64,000 nt of DNA from Bradyrhizobium cajani (GTDB lineage: Bacteria; Pseudomonadota; Alphaproteobacteria; Rhizobiales; Xanthobacteraceae), in NCBI RefSeq assembly GCF_009759665.1, contig NZ_WQNE01000010.1, positions 1 to 64,000 of the forward strand, written 5' to 3'. The notes beneath the pieces were generated by a model. The model worked only from the letters and a program-made list of their open reading frames with translations, made no database searches and was not told where the DNA came from. The position numbers were made by a program, and so were the translations under genes. Positions 35,952 through 44,460 of the stretch are shown here, one piece after another (position 1 is the first letter of the stretch; each line of letters begins with the position of its first letter).

Positions 35952-36230
35952 GTGAGTACCGTTGTTGTCTTCAGTCTGCTGATCGGATCGTTGCTGGGAG
36001 GCCGATTCCGAATCTTCATCCTGCCTCCTGCCATCATTCTCGGTGCGGCCATCATCGGCGCCGGCTCGGCCTGGCAGGGACATGATTCGGCTCACACTGT
36101 CGTGACGATTCTCGTCTTCGCTGGCGTGCTCCAGCTTGGCTATTTCTGCGGCGCGTTTCTGCTTCGCGTGCGAACGCAGGCCTATCGCGGCAAGGCCGCA
36201 CCATCATTCGACAGAGGAAGCTTCGGCTAG
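35952..36230 (+). CDS. Small three-helix membrane protein (92 aa)
   Basis: The GTG at 35952 has AGGGAG seven bases upstream, which sets the start over the GTG at 35928. The protein has three hydrophobic stretches: VVVFSLLIGSLLG, FIFILPPAIILGAAIIGAG (approximately) and VVTILVFAGVLQLGYFCGAFL. A basic, polar tail ends DRGSFG. Codon bias is normal. It is divergent from the phosphotransferase gene and may share its control region. No family is recognised; similar short membrane proteins occur near EPS genes in bradyrhizobia, but I cannot assign a role. Confidence 0.7.
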   Translation: MSTVVVFSLLIGSLLGGRFRIFILPPAIILGAAIIGAGSAWQGHDSAHTVVTILVFAGVLQLGYFCGAFLLRVRTQAYRGKAAPSFDRGSFG

Positions 36231-36399
36231 CCCGGCCGGGCGCGCAGGGATCGACGATCCGCGGAATGGGCGGGCGATCGGCAAGGCGCGCAAACGAGCC
36301 CTCACCATCAGGGTGAAGAAAAAAGCGGCTCGTGGCGCCCGGATTTCGTCGATAGCATATTGACATCTCGGGCGAAGCTCTCTGAAAGAGTTGGACCCC

Positions 36400-37134
36400 A
36401 TGTCCACGACTGCGCCCCGAAATTCGCCCCGGCCGAAGCTACCGAACGGTGTGCGCATCTATGCGATCAGCGACATTCACGGCTGTGCACATCTGCTCGA
36501 GCAGATGTTCGCCGTCATCGATGCGGACATGGCGAACAGCCGGCCATACCGCGCAATCGAGGTCTTCCTCGGCGACTACATCGATCGCGGTCCGGATTCG
36601 CGCCGCACCCTCGATCTCCTGATCGGGCGCAGCCGCCGCCGCAACACGGTCTTCCTCAAGGGCAATCACGAAGCCTATTTCACCTCGGTGCTGGAGGATC
36701 CCGCCCGCGCCACCGAATGGTTCAAGTTCGGCGGACTCCAGACTGTGATGTCGTACGGCGTGTCGGCCACGCCTGGCCTTGGCAGAGACGAGCAGCTCGA
36801 TCTCGTGCGCGAGCTCACGTCCGCGATGCCGCCGGAGCACATCGCGTTCCTGCGCCAATTGCGGCCGACCTTCACATGCGGCGACTTCTTCTTTGTCCAC
36901 GCAGGCGTGCGTCCGGGAATTCCGCTGTCCGAACAACGCGAGTCCGACCTGTTGTGGATCAGGGACGAATTCCTCCAGAGCAAGCGGCGCTTCGGCAAAT
37001 ATGTCGTGCACGGTCACACGCCGGTGCGTCAGGCCGAGTTGCTGGAAAATCGCGCCAACATCGATACCGGTGCATATGCCACCGGAAATCTGACGCTGCT
37101 GTCCATTCAGGGCAACAGCATGCTCGCGATCTAG
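36400..37134 (+). CDS. PPP-type metallophosphoesterase (serine/threonine phosphatase-like)
   Basis: A 244-residue calcineurin-like phosphoesterase. All metal-binding blocks are present: ISDIHG, GDYIDRGPDS, GNHE (in LKGNHEAYF), VHAGV and VHGHTPV. The order and the sequence GDYIDRG place it with PPP-family protein phosphatases and ApaH-like enzymes. ATG 36400 is chosen; an in-frame TTG at 36391 is possible. Cytoplasmic, no signal peptide. It stands alone on the plus strand beside the EPS region; dephosphorylation of a protein such as the BY-kinase is conceivable but there is no direct evidence. Confidence 0.85.
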   Translation: MSTTAPRNSPRPKLPNGVRIYAISDIHGCAHLLEQMFAVIDADMANSRPYRAIEVFLGDYIDRGPDSRRTLDLLIGRSRRRNTVFLKGNHEAYFTSVLEDPARATEWFKFGGLQTVMSYGVSATPGLGRDEQLDLVRELTSAMPPEHIAFLRQLRPTFTCGDFFFVHAGVRPGIPLSEQRESDLLWIRDEFLQSKRRFGKYVVHGHTPVRQAELLENRANIDTGAYATGNLTLLSIQGNSMLAI

Positions 37135-37155
37135 CCGCCACGTCGCGGTGCGCCG

Positions 37156-37578
37156 TCAGTTAGCGGAGCTTGCCGGAGGCCGATATTCCGGGAAGCGACT
37201 CAGCATCGCCGCCTTCAGGAATTTGAAATGAGCGATCGAGGCGCCGAGCTCCTTGAGCCGCCGCTGGCCGTTGAGGATCTCCTTGTCGAACAGATCCTGG
37301 TGATGGTTGTCGAGCGCCTCGCGCTCGAGATATTCGTCGTCGCCGTTGCCGAAGGTCACGGCCGCGCGCGCCAGCACGTCTTCAACCCGGCGATTCAGAC
37401 CTGACTGTTCCCGCTCCGCCGCGTGCAGGGCGTCGTCGATCGCGATCATGATGGCTTCGATCCGCGCGCGATCGGTTTCGGCGTCGCGCTCGGGCGAGCG
37501 CGCGCGGAACGTCTGCTCGCCCCCGAAACGGTCCTTCAGGAAGTTGTGGGTGCGGGCTCGCAGGAAGAGCTGAAACAT
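37156..37578 (-). CDS. Hypothetical helical protein (140 aa)
   Basis: A soluble, highly charged protein. The N-terminus reads MFQLFLRARTHNFLKDRFGG, followed by helices rich in Arg/Glu (EAIMIAIDDALHAAEREQSG) and the segment GDDEYLEREALDNHHQDLF. No signal or membrane segment, no recognised domain. The open frame has the codon bias of genuine genes and GGAAAA upstream. It is convergent with the phosphoesterase gene. Function unknown. Confidence 0.65.
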   Translation of the reverse strand: MFQLFLRARTHNFLKDRFGGEQTFRARSPERDAETDRARIEAIMIAIDDALHAAEREQSGLNRRVEDVLARAAVTFGNGDDEYLEREALDNHHQDLFDKEILNGQRRLKELGASIAHFKFLKAAMLSRFPEYRPPASSAN

Positions 37579-37629
37579 GCGTGCATTTTCCGGTTCGAAG
37601 CGCCAGACCAGAAAATGGGTCCGGGATGG

Positions 37630-37932
37630 TTAATAAAGCTTGAATCCTTCGCGCCGCTCCGCCCGGCTTTGAGCCATCCAGGCCTTCCAGGCGCCCTCAT
37701 GCTTCTCGTAGAGCTCGAGCCGGCGTTGCTCGCCGGCATCTGCCCACAAATCGGAACCGCCGGACGCGGTCTGCACCCGGCCGAGCCCCTGCTGGCCGTC
37801 AAGCCGCTCGAACTCGAAGGTCTCCTCGGGCGTCAGGCCGATCAGGACGCGCCGGCCTCCCGCATCGACGAAATACCGACGCGGCGCATTGTTCGTCGGG
37901 CCAGCCATGGCGTCCACCCGTGCCCCCGTCAT
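37630..37932 (-). CDS. Hypothetical protein (100 aa)
   Basis: A small soluble protein with a good ribosome site (GAGGAG about seven bases upstream of the ATG at 37932). Its middle reads RRYFVDAGGRRVLIGLTPEE followed by TFEFERLDG, and the C-terminus WKAWMAQSRAERREGFKLY. No membrane segment or known domain. It is on the same strand as the 140-residue protein gene 51 bases downstream, so they may form a two-gene unit. Function unknown. Confidence 0.7.
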   Translation of the reverse strand: MTGARVDAMAGPTNNAPRRYFVDAGGRRVLIGLTPEETFEFERLDGQQGLGRVQTASGGSDLWADAGEQRRLELYEKHEGAWKAWMAQSRAERREGFKLY

Positions 37933-37983
37933 GACCCGCTCCTCTGCCGCGATATTCGCCCCTGTCGCATCGGTTGTAAACCC

Positions 37984-38154
37984 TCAGAATGCACGTCGCG
38001 CCCTTGCCAGTGAATTGTTCTGCCGGGACGAGGCGGGACTGTAAGGACGTCGGAACGCATGACGCTCCGCGCGCCCGTCGGAGCGCCGCGCACGCATGGC
38101 ATAGCCGGCCGCAAAGCCTGCGAGGACCGAGACCAGGATCACGACTAGCATCAT
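37984..38154 (-). CDS. Small membrane-anchored protein (56 aa)
   Basis: The start at ATG 38154 is favoured by GGGAAG eight bases upstream; the same frame is open to an ATG at 38208. The product has one hydrophobic helix (MMLVVILVSVLAGFAAGYAM) followed by a basic tail rich in arginine and serine. This is a single-pass inner-membrane peptide with a cytoplasmic, possibly nucleic-acid- or lipid-binding tail. No family is recognised. Confidence 0.5.
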   Translation of the reverse strand: MMLVVILVSVLAGFAAGYAMRARRSDGRAERHAFRRPYSPASSRQNNSLARARRAF

Positions 38155-38310
38155 TCGGAATTCTTCCCAGTTACCGTGCGTCTCGTTTTCGTGATGCGGC
38201 ATTCTCATCTTCGAGTTGTGTCCAGATCATGATGAGCGCCGCCGATTTTCATGTCACGTCAGAGAAATTTTGGGCAGCACCGTGCACGCGAAGTGATCTG
38301 CCCGCGCCTT

Positions 38311-38466
38311 TCAACTGAAGAACCAAAGGAACAATCGCACCAGCAACAGCGTGATGAAGTATACCCAGCCCGCCATCGCGATCAGCGCAACGCTGAAAAA
38401 TGCGCCTTCGAATGCGCGTTCTCTGATTTTCGTGAGGGGGAGTGCCGCTCGCGCTTTCTGAAGCAT
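38311..38466 (-). CDS. Small membrane protein (51 aa), tentative
   Basis: From ATG 38466 (GAAGA five bases upstream) the frame encodes a basic N-terminus (MLQKARAALPLTKIRERAF) and one long hydrophobic helix (FFSVALIAMAGWVYFITLLL) ending in a tryptophan/phenylalanine-rich tail. The frame continues open to 38700 but the upstream part is low-complexity and arginine-rich, so it is probably non-coding. Support is the membrane helix and modest ribosome site only. Confidence 0.42.
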   Translation of the reverse strand: MLQKARAALPLTKIRERAFEGAFFSVALIAMAGWVYFITLLLVRLFLWFFS

Positions 38467-39275
38467 CTCGGTCTTCTGATTTGTTCTGATTTTTTTCGTG
38501 GGCCCGTGTGCCACCATAGCCGAACGAATTCGACGATCTCGTGACGACTTGTTTGAGAGCCGCGCAATGCTGCCCCGTCCAGATCGCTGCCGCCTGCATG
38601 CGGCGCCACTGGATCTCTTCTCATTCGAAGCCGCCGCGCTCGGCCAGGCGTGCGGCTCTCCGAAACAGAGACCGAGTGCGAGCGACGCCGACTTCGTCAA
38701 GCTGACGTGGCCAGTCCGACCCGCGATCCCGCCATCTCTTCGCGCAGCAATGCATCGGCGAGACCGCGGGCCTTCGTGCGCTGTTCGAGAAGGACCGTCC
38801 CGGCGTCGCGATGAAGAGCTACGTTGATCGTTCGATCGCAGGCCAGGCTGAGTTCATCCAGACCATTGTGGTGAAGCGCAGCTGCGATCTGCTCGACGAG
38901 ATCTCACCCGGCACCGTCGCGCGCCGCGGCGGCAACGACCAACGTGAACTCGGCTAGCGGCCCCGCGAGGATTTTCAAGGGCGGACTTTCCGACATCCAT
39001 TCGCCAGCTCCGCGACAACCGGCATGGTGGCAGAACATCCCTCGGTCACCGGCGATCAGAGCGTGCGATCGGTTTTGGTTAGCGAAACTCCGTGGTTCTA
39101 CGGAGCGATGCGAGCGATTTTGTCCAGGTAAGGTTGAGCAGTTAGCTTAATCCGCGTTGTTTGTTGCGAATGCCGACGGATCGCATATCCATCTCTCGCA
39201 CCGGACTCCCCAAGTCCGGCCCCACCCAAGCAAAGCCGTCGAGCGAACATGGGTCCGCTTGGCGGTTTTGTCGTT
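38467..39275. other. Gene-poor stretch with possible decayed coding sequence
   Basis: About 800 bases without a convincing intact gene. On the plus strand, a frame opening after a TGA near 38704 reads HLFAQQCIGETAGLRALFEK and on through MKSYVDRSIAGQAEFIQ to a TAG at 38955-38957. This looks more protein-like than chance frames but has no good start. A 48-codon piece from ATG 38811 could be translated. It may be the end of a gene broken by frameshifts; no family is recognised. Confidence 0.4.
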
Positions 39276-39473
39276 ATGGACGAGAGGATGGTTTCGGTCA
39301 TGGCGCGCAGGCCCTGGTCTTTCAAGGAAGACCGCCGATTGATGGAGTTGGCCAAGTCTTCGACTTCGCTGGAACAGGCGGCGAAGCTTCTTGGGCGCTC
39401 GCCCGATGCGATCAAGCGCATGGCCTTGCGCCTCGGCCTGTCGCTGAAATCCAAGGGCACCAAGAAAAACTAG
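39276..39473 (+). CDS. Small SANT/Myb-like helix-turn-helix protein (65 aa)
   Basis: A short protein with the pattern RRPWSFKEDRRLMELAKSST, SLEQAAKLLGRSPDAIKRMA, which is a single three-helix Myb/SANT- or GcrA-like DNA-binding fold with a tryptophan in the first helix. A basic tail KSKGTKKN follows. ATG 39276, 39288 and 39300 are all possible starts; the fold begins right after the last. Such one-domain proteins are common in bradyrhizobia. A DNA-binding role is inferred from the fold pattern. Confidence 0.6.
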   Translation: MDERMVSVMARRPWSFKEDRRLMELAKSSTSLEQAAKLLGRSPDAIKRMALRLGLSLKSKGTKKN

Positions 39474-39705
39474 CGTCCGGTGCGCCGGCCGTGCGCGACA
39501 ATTCGTGTCCGTGCGCGACCTCCTCACCAGTCGATGAATGGATGCCGCCAATCGACGCGGCTCGACGCCTTCAACGCTCTCGATCTCTCCGCGCCTGGAT
39601 GTTAAGCTAGCCCGCGACGAAGATTGAATGTCGTCCCTTTCCGGTGGAGAACGGTTGCTCGACCGTCTTTGACGTCCGCCCGATGGTTTGTTGGAGGAAT
39701 GCACC

Positions 39706-39957
39706 ATGCTGTCCCGCGCACTCGCCGTAGCTTTGCTCCTGGCGCTGCCTTCAGTGGCGTCGGCGCAGGTCCCCGTGCGGTTCGGATTTCCGAACGGCGC
39801 GCCGTGGTGCGCCTTTGGGTTCGATTGCAGATTCCTGAATTTCCGGGAATGCGCCGACTGGATCTATGATCCCGCGCGAAACTGCCTCAAGAATCCCTAT
39901 TTCGCGGCTCGCTACCCGACCGACATCGACAAGGGCTGGTCCTACAACCGGCGTTGA
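39706..39957 (+). CDS. Small secreted cysteine-containing protein, DUF3551-like
   Basis: ATG 39706 has GGAGG eight bases upstream, a strong ribosome site. The 83-residue product has a clear signal peptide (MLSRALAVALLLALPSVASA) and a mature part with four cysteines in the arrangement WCAFGFDCRF, RECADWIYD, NCLKNPYF, ending NRR. This resembles the small secreted DUF3551-type proteins abundant in bradyrhizobia. Function unknown; two disulfides in the periplasm are likely. Confidence 0.68.
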   Translation: MLSRALAVALLLALPSVASAQVPVRFGFPNGAPWCAFGFDCRFLNFRECADWIYDPARNCLKNPYFAARYPTDIDKGWSYNRR

Positions 39958-40181
39958 GCGCCGATCCCTGCGAACAGCCGGGTGCGCAGCGTCGCGTCCG
40001 GCTCGATGACAAGAAATTTGGGCAGCGACATCTCTACGAATTGACCGAGGTGGAGTTGCGCCGGTCCGACTTCGCCGCCGCGAGCCTCCCGAACGAAATC
40101 GCAGTTCCGGAGTGTGAGGACCTTAACGATGTTCTCCGCTTTCGAAAGCGGCCGGCTGGCCGACCCGCTATGCTCGCGCCC

Positions 40182-40553
40182 ATGCGCCGCAATCACTTCA
40201 TTGCAGCCGCGGGCATCTGCCTCGCGCTCATCGTCTATGCCACGCTGGCCAAGCTCGCGGGCAGGCCGGCGCTCATGGGCCATGCGGAGGCCTATTGGGT
40301 CGTCGTCATCGAGCGCTTCAGCGCCTACGGGCTGCTGGGCTTTCTTCTGTCCTTCCTGCTGCCGGGGCGTCTCAAGCTGGCCTGCGCCCTCGTGGTCGCC
40401 GTTGCGATCGGGCTCGAAGTCTTGCAGGCGGTGACGCCGGATCGCGATCCGCGGCTCATCGATGTGCTGCAAAAGGCGGCCGGCGGCACCGTCGGCGTCC
40501 TGCTCGCCCAGACGATCCTGGCGTTCCTGCCCAGACCTCCGTCCCAGGGCTGA
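40182..40553 (+). CDS. VanZ-like membrane protein (123 aa)
   Basis: Four hydrophobic segments: FIAAAGICLALIVYATLAKL, VVVIERFSAYGLLGFLLSFL, LACALVVAVAIGLEVLQAV and TVGVLLAQTILAFL. The motifs ERFSAYGLLGFL, LEVLQ and PDRDPRLIDVLQKAAGG are those of VanZ-like proteins, where an Asn/Asp-bearing DxxxNxxG motif is usual; here K-A-A-G-G replaces part of it. The frame is open to 39954, but only from about 40170-40182 is the sequence membrane-like, and no clear ribosome site marks the start. Function of this family outside teicoplanin resistance is mostly unknown. Confidence 0.65.
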   Translation: MRRNHFIAAAGICLALIVYATLAKLAGRPALMGHAEAYWVVVIERFSAYGLLGFLLSFLLPGRLKLACALVVAVAIGLEVLQAVTPDRDPRLIDVLQKAAGGTVGVLLAQTILAFLPRPPSQG

Positions 40554-40629
40554 TGGCTTACGTCGCCATCTGCCCGCGCAGCTCACCGCCGGGATGACCT
40601 GTTTCGAGGAGCCCGTCGACGCGACGGGC

Positions 40630-40914
40630 TTACGCCACTCCGCGCCGCACACTCGACCGATCGGCCGCGAGAACCCCCGACATCTGCTGATGCGCACCGC
40701 GCAGCGCCTTGATCGCATCATCGAGGTCGAATTCGGCCTCGCGAATGGTCTCGAAGAACCGGGCCATCAAGGCAAGGTTCAGCTTGACGCGGGTGTTTCC
40801 ATCGCGGCTCTTGCGGCGATCGAGCGACAGATGCAGCGCCTGCATCCTGGCCTCGGCGGCGCTGCAGCCGCAGAGTGTCGCGAGTTCGTCATATGTCATC
40901 CAGATTTGAGGCAT
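40630..40914 (-). CDS. Hypothetical small protein with helix-turn-helix character (94 aa)
   Basis: The N-terminus MPQIWMTYDELATLCGCSAA resembles the first helices of MerR/AlpA-type DNA-binding proteins, followed by EARMQALHLSLDRRKS and a helix FETIREAEFDLDDAIKALRG. GC-rich codons and a purine-rich AGGGAC just upstream of ATG 40914 support a real gene. A DNA-binding role is possible but not certain. It is convergent with the VanZ-like gene. Confidence 0.6.
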   Translation of the reverse strand: MPQIWMTYDELATLCGCSAAEARMQALHLSLDRRKSRDGNTRVKLNLALMARFFETIREAEFDLDDAIKALRGAHQQMSGVLAADRSSVRRGVA

Positions 40915-41023
40915 GTCCCTGTCCGTCCCTTGTTATGAGCCTCAACCTAGCTTTCACCCCTAAAGGCACGGTTGCCGCGGCGCGGTCGCGCCATGTTTTC
41001 GCGGCAGCAGCGTCAATGCATCG

Positions 41024-41467
41024 CTAAGAGGCGGGAGTCCTCGGCACGAACGGGGGTCTCGGCCGCGCGCGGCTATCCCCGCCCCTGGGCAACTTGTCGG
41101 CGTTGAGCTTCACGACCGCGCATCGGGCGTCGGCGGCCGGCGTGTCTTCCCGGCTGTAGATCAGCGTCGCCTCGAACGTCACGTCCGGCGCTTGCCTGGC
41201 CTTTCCCGAGCAGGTCGCCATCGCCCCGCTGCAAACGCCCGAAAGCTCGACCTCGACCTCGTCGGGACCGAACACGGTCGGTGGGCCTTCGGCATATCGT
41301 TTCGTGGTCAGGACCGCAGTGAAACGCTGCTGATCGACCTGGTAGGAACCGCCATACGTGAAGAAGCTGTCGCTGCCCGAGATCCGCCCCTCGGCCAGGT
41401 GCACGACGCCGGTGCCCTGGCCATGCGGGGTCCTGAACCAGGCAGCATATTTGCCGTCTCTCAGCAT
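41024..41467 (-). CDS. GrlR-like conserved protein (147 aa)
   Basis: Begins MLRDGKYAAWFRTPHGQGTG, then VVHLAEGRISGSDSFFTYGG, then DQQRFTAVLTTKRYAEG, which is the beta-barrel pattern of the GrlR family (negative regulator of LEE in enteropathogens, with many uncharacterised relatives in rhizobia). A proline/arginine-rich tail follows. In-frame starts at 41476 and 41509 exist. Cytoplasmic. Role here unknown; the name reflects fold similarity only. Confidence 0.65.
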   Translation of the reverse strand: MLRDGKYAAWFRTPHGQGTGVVHLAEGRISGSDSFFTYGGSYQVDQQRFTAVLTTKRYAEGPPTVFGPDEVEVELSGVCSGAMATCSGKARQAPDVTFEATLIYSREDTPAADARCAVVKLNADKLPRGGDSRARPRPPFVPRTPAS

Positions 41468-41585
41468 GAGAACCATCCGTCGCAAAAGTTCACCCGTATT
41501 TGCAGCCAACTCTGGGGCGCGACAATGACCGATGCCGTGAGCATTCCGCCACGGTTAACGTCCTACAAAGCCAACCTGTCAAATT

Positions 41586-41615
41586 GCCGCCGGCGCGCGC
41601 GGCGAGCCCGGCGGC
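41586..41615 (-). terminator. GC-rich hairpin after the chemotaxis operon
   Basis: GCCGCCGG (41586-41593) pairs with CCGGCGGC (41608-41615). Read on the minus strand it is followed by AATTT (complement of 41581-41585). It starts five bases after the stop of the soluble MCP-like gene, the last gene of the operon. Confidence 0.55.
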
Positions 41616-41619
41616 GGCG

Positions 41620-43347
41620 TCAGAACAATTCTATGCCGTCCTCTGCGGTCTCGACCGCCTCGACGCGGCGCGTGGCTGCGATCGACGCGAGCCCGAGCGT
41701 CTGCAGGAATTCCCGGTGCACGTCCCGCTCGCGCTCCATCGTGTAACGTGCGAACAGCTCGTCGAGCATCGCCTCGTCCTGCGCGCGCGGTTGCGGTCGC
41801 TGCGCGCCGGCACTCGCCGTCTCGAGCCGCGCGGCGACCGCGGGTAATGCCGCGGAGCCTGCGCCGAGCTCGCCCATCAGGCCTTGAGCCGAATTCATTA
41901 GGCCCTCGAATTCCGCACCTTCGTCGACGAGCCGGCTCATCAGCTTGCCAAGCCGTTCATTGCCCGCCTCGACCTCGCGCAGAGCCTGGAGGATCTGCGG
42001 CTCGAGCCTGGCGAGATGCGCCGGATCGCCCTGCACGCGCAGCTCCTTCAGCTCCCCGGCCGAGCGCTCGATGCCGTCGAGCACGGGCTTCAGGCGCCCT
42101 GCGCCGACCGAGACCTGGTCGGCGGTCGTCTTGAGTTCGTTGGCGATCACGACGAAGGCGCTGCCGCGGCTGCCGAGATGGCTTGCCTTGAGGCCGGCAT
42201 TCATCCCGATCAGGGTGATGTCGACGGTCGCCTCGGCAAGCCCCGCGATCGCCTGGCGAAACTTCGTCAGCGTGTCCTCGACGAGCGCGAGCGCCTCGTC
42301 GACCGAGCGGCCGGCGCCCTCGCAGGTCGTGATCAGGGTCGAGGCCTGCGCCAGTGTCTGCTTGATGTGCGCGAGGAACGACGACGAACCGCCATCCTCT
42401 CCGCCGAACAGCGCGCGGCCGTGGCCGACGACGCTGCCCGCATCGTGCAGGATGGCAGTCAGCGCGCGAACGATCTGGCCGATGTCGCCGCCGAACTCGC
42501 GCTGGGCATCCCTGAGCTGGGCCGCCTGCAACCGGCAGATCGCGCGCGCGCCATCGTCGCTCGCCACTGGATCCGGAACGAGGCTTGGGGTGGAGCCTGA
42601 CGCAAGGCCGAGGCCGTGACAGACGTGCTCGAGGCGCTGGCGCGTGCTGTCGCCGGCCTGCAACGATATGATCGCGCCGCCGACCGCCTCGGCGATCTTC
42701 CCTGTGCTGGAGCTCGCAAAGTCGGCGAGATCGCTGCTCTTGCTGCGCTGGTCGCGCAATCCGGAATAGGCGGCGCCGAGTTCGGCGCTCTCCGTTACCA
42801 ATTGGGCCCGATAGCGGCTCTCGAACTCCTTCTGCCGGCCGGAGGCGGTAGCGACCGCTTCGGACAGGCGCTGCTGATCCCGCGCGCAGCTCTCGATCGA
42901 GCGTTGCACGGCCTTGCCGAGATCATAGGCCTCCTGCGTGAAGGCCAGAAAGCCCTCGCGGTCGCCATCGAGCGAAGCCGCCTCGATCCGCGCGCTGCGC
43001 GCGATGATGGTGATCATCTGGATGTGCTTGAACAGCGGCTTGAGCAGCGAAGAGGCCTCCGCGGTGCTCTTGCCGATAATCTCCAGCAGGGCGCTCTCCG
43101 CCGGCAATGCCTGCGCGAGCTCGCCGAGCCGGGCGGCGATCTCCTGCAAGGCGGTCGCGGCGCCCTCGATCTCGGCGCCGGACAGTTCCTCCGAGAGCGT
43201 CGCAAGACCCTGGCTCAGCTCCTTGAAGATGATGTGGCCACGCCCGAGCTCGCGACCGACGCGCGAGAAGACGTCCTCGATGCGCGACGAGACGTCCTCG
43301 ACCGCAGCAATCGTCTCGGTAATCGAGTTGGCCGGAATGGCGGACAT
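41620..43347 (-). CDS. Soluble MCP-like chemotaxis protein (575 aa)
   Basis: A long helical protein without membrane segments. The C-terminal third carries an MCP-like signalling stretch, with VDITLIGMNAGLKASHLGSR followed by GSAFVVIANELKTTADQVS; this corresponds to the hairpin tip where canonical MCPs have ALNAAIEAARAGE, but is altered (GMNAGLKASHLGSRG). The N-terminal part is coiled coil with a segment (IARSARIEAASL) that looks like a second tip-like motif. ATG 43347 is used; a TTG at 43356 overlaps the cheB stop. It lies directly after cheB, so it is probably co-expressed with cheR and cheB. It may be a cytoplasmic receptor or a CheA-array accessory protein. Confidence 0.75.
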   Translation of the reverse strand: MSAIPANSITETIAAVEDVSSRIEDVFSRVGRELGRGHIIFKELSQGLATLSEELSGAEIEGAATALQEIAARLGELAQALPAESALLEIIGKSTAEASSLLKPLFKHIQMITIIARSARIEAASLDGDREGFLAFTQEAYDLGKAVQRSIESCARDQQRLSEAVATASGRQKEFESRYRAQLVTESAELGAAYSGLRDQRSKSSDLADFASSSTGKIAEAVGGAIISLQAGDSTRQRLEHVCHGLGLASGSTPSLVPDPVASDDGARAICRLQAAQLRDAQREFGGDIGQIVRALTAILHDAGSVVGHGRALFGGEDGGSSSFLAHIKQTLAQASTLITTCEGAGRSVDEALALVEDTLTKFRQAIAGLAEATVDITLIGMNAGLKASHLGSRGSAFVVIANELKTTADQVSVGAGRLKPVLDGIERSAGELKELRVQGDPAHLARLEPQILQALREVEAGNERLGKLMSRLVDEGAEFEGLMNSAQGLMGELGAGSAALPAVAARLETASAGAQRPQPRAQDEAMLDELFARYTMERERDVHREFLQTLGLASIAATRRVEAVETAEDGIELF

Positions 43348-43352
43348 GGCGA

Positions 43353-44444
43353 TCAACCTGCCACCGCCGCGTGCCCGGCCTGATACCAGAGCATGATCTC
43401 GCGCGGGATATGGTGCAGCGAGACGACCTTCTCGACACCGCCATGGGCAATGGCTTCCTTGGGCATGCCGAACACCACGCAGCTCTCCTCGTCCTGCGCC
43501 CGCGTCGAGGCGCCGAGCTTGCGCATCTCCAGCATTCCGCGCGCGCCGTCATCGCCCATGCCGGTCATGATCACGCCGAGCGCGTTGGCACCCGCGTGCT
43601 GGGCCGCCGAGCGGAACAGCACGTCGGCCGACGGACGATGCCGCGACACCGGCGGCCCGTCCTTGATTGCGATCTGGTAGCGCAGGCCGATGCGATGGAG
43701 CAGCATGTGACGGGCACCCGGGGCGATATACGCACAGCCCGGCAGCACCGGCTCGCCGTCCTCGGCTTCCTTGACCCGGATCTGGCAGACGCCGTCGAGA
43801 CGCCTGGCGAAGGCCGCGGTGAAACCCGCCGGCATGTGCTGGACGATGAGAAGCGGGGGACAGTGCGGCGGCAGCATCTCGAGGACGTCGTTGAGCGCTT
43901 CGGTGCCGCCGGTCGAAGCACCGATGCACACGATGCGTTCCGTCGTCGGCCGGACCCTGCCCTGCACCGGCGGCGGGATGATGGCGTCGGCCGTCAACTT
44001 CTTCTCGATCGCGCGCCGCTCCGCGCGCGGCCGCACCCGAGCGCGCGCCGCCGACTTGACCGCCTCGCGCAGCCGCGTCGAGCATTCGAGCAGCGCCTGT
44101 CTCGTATCGATCCTCGGCTTGGGCACGATGTCGACGGCGCCGGCCTCGAACGCCTCGAACATCACGTTCGAGCCTTCCTCGGTCAGCGAGGAGCAGATGA
44201 TCACCGGGATCGGGTGTTGCGCCATGATCTTGCGCAGGAAGGTCATGCCGTCCATCCGCGGCATCTCGATGTCGAGGATGATGACGTCGGGAATCTCGTT
44301 CTGGAGCCGACGCGCCGCCGCGAACGGGTCCGAGGCTGTTCCCATCACCTCGATGTCCGGATCGTCGTTCAGGATCGTCTGAAGGATTTGGCGAACCGAC
44401 GCCGAATCGTCCACGATCAGTACGCGAACTTTCCCCCTCGGCAT
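43353..44444 (-). CDS. cheB: CheB, receptor glutamate methylesterase/deamidase
   Basis: A 363-residue two-domain response regulator. The receiver domain has the acidic pair in [12 protein letters not shown] and phospho-acceptor D58 in [13 protein letters not shown]. The C-terminal methylesterase has the catalytic serine in [12 protein letters not shown], histidine in VQHMPAGFT and aspartate in [10 protein letters not shown]. It removes methyl groups from receptor glutamates when phosphorylated by CheA, giving adaptation. It lies 16 bases downstream of cheR on the same strand. All key residues are present, so it should be active. Confidence 0.96.
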   Translation of the reverse strand: MPRGKVRVLIVDDSASVRQILQTILNDDPDIEVMGTASDPFAAARRLQNEIPDVIILDIEMPRMDGMTFLRKIMAQHPIPVIICSSLTEEGSNVMFEAFEAGAVDIVPKPRIDTRQALLECSTRLREAVKSAARARVRPRAERRAIEKKLTADAIIPPPVQGRVRPTTERIVCIGASTGGTEALNDVLEMLPPHCPPLLIVQHMPAGFTAAFARRLDGVCQIRVKEAEDGEPVLPGCAYIAPGARHMLLHRIGLRYQIAIKDGPPVSRHRPSADVLFRSAAQHAGANALGVIMTGMGDDGARGMLEMRKLGASTRAQDEESCVVFGMPKEAIAHGGVEKVVSLHHIPREIMLWYQAGHAAVAG

Positions 44445-44460
44445 TCTGGTTGCGCTCCGG

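Noticed and set aside
39954..40181. N-terminal extension of the VanZ-like protein
   Set aside because: The added 76 residues are polar and charged with no similarity to the family, and no ribosome site supports an earlier start.
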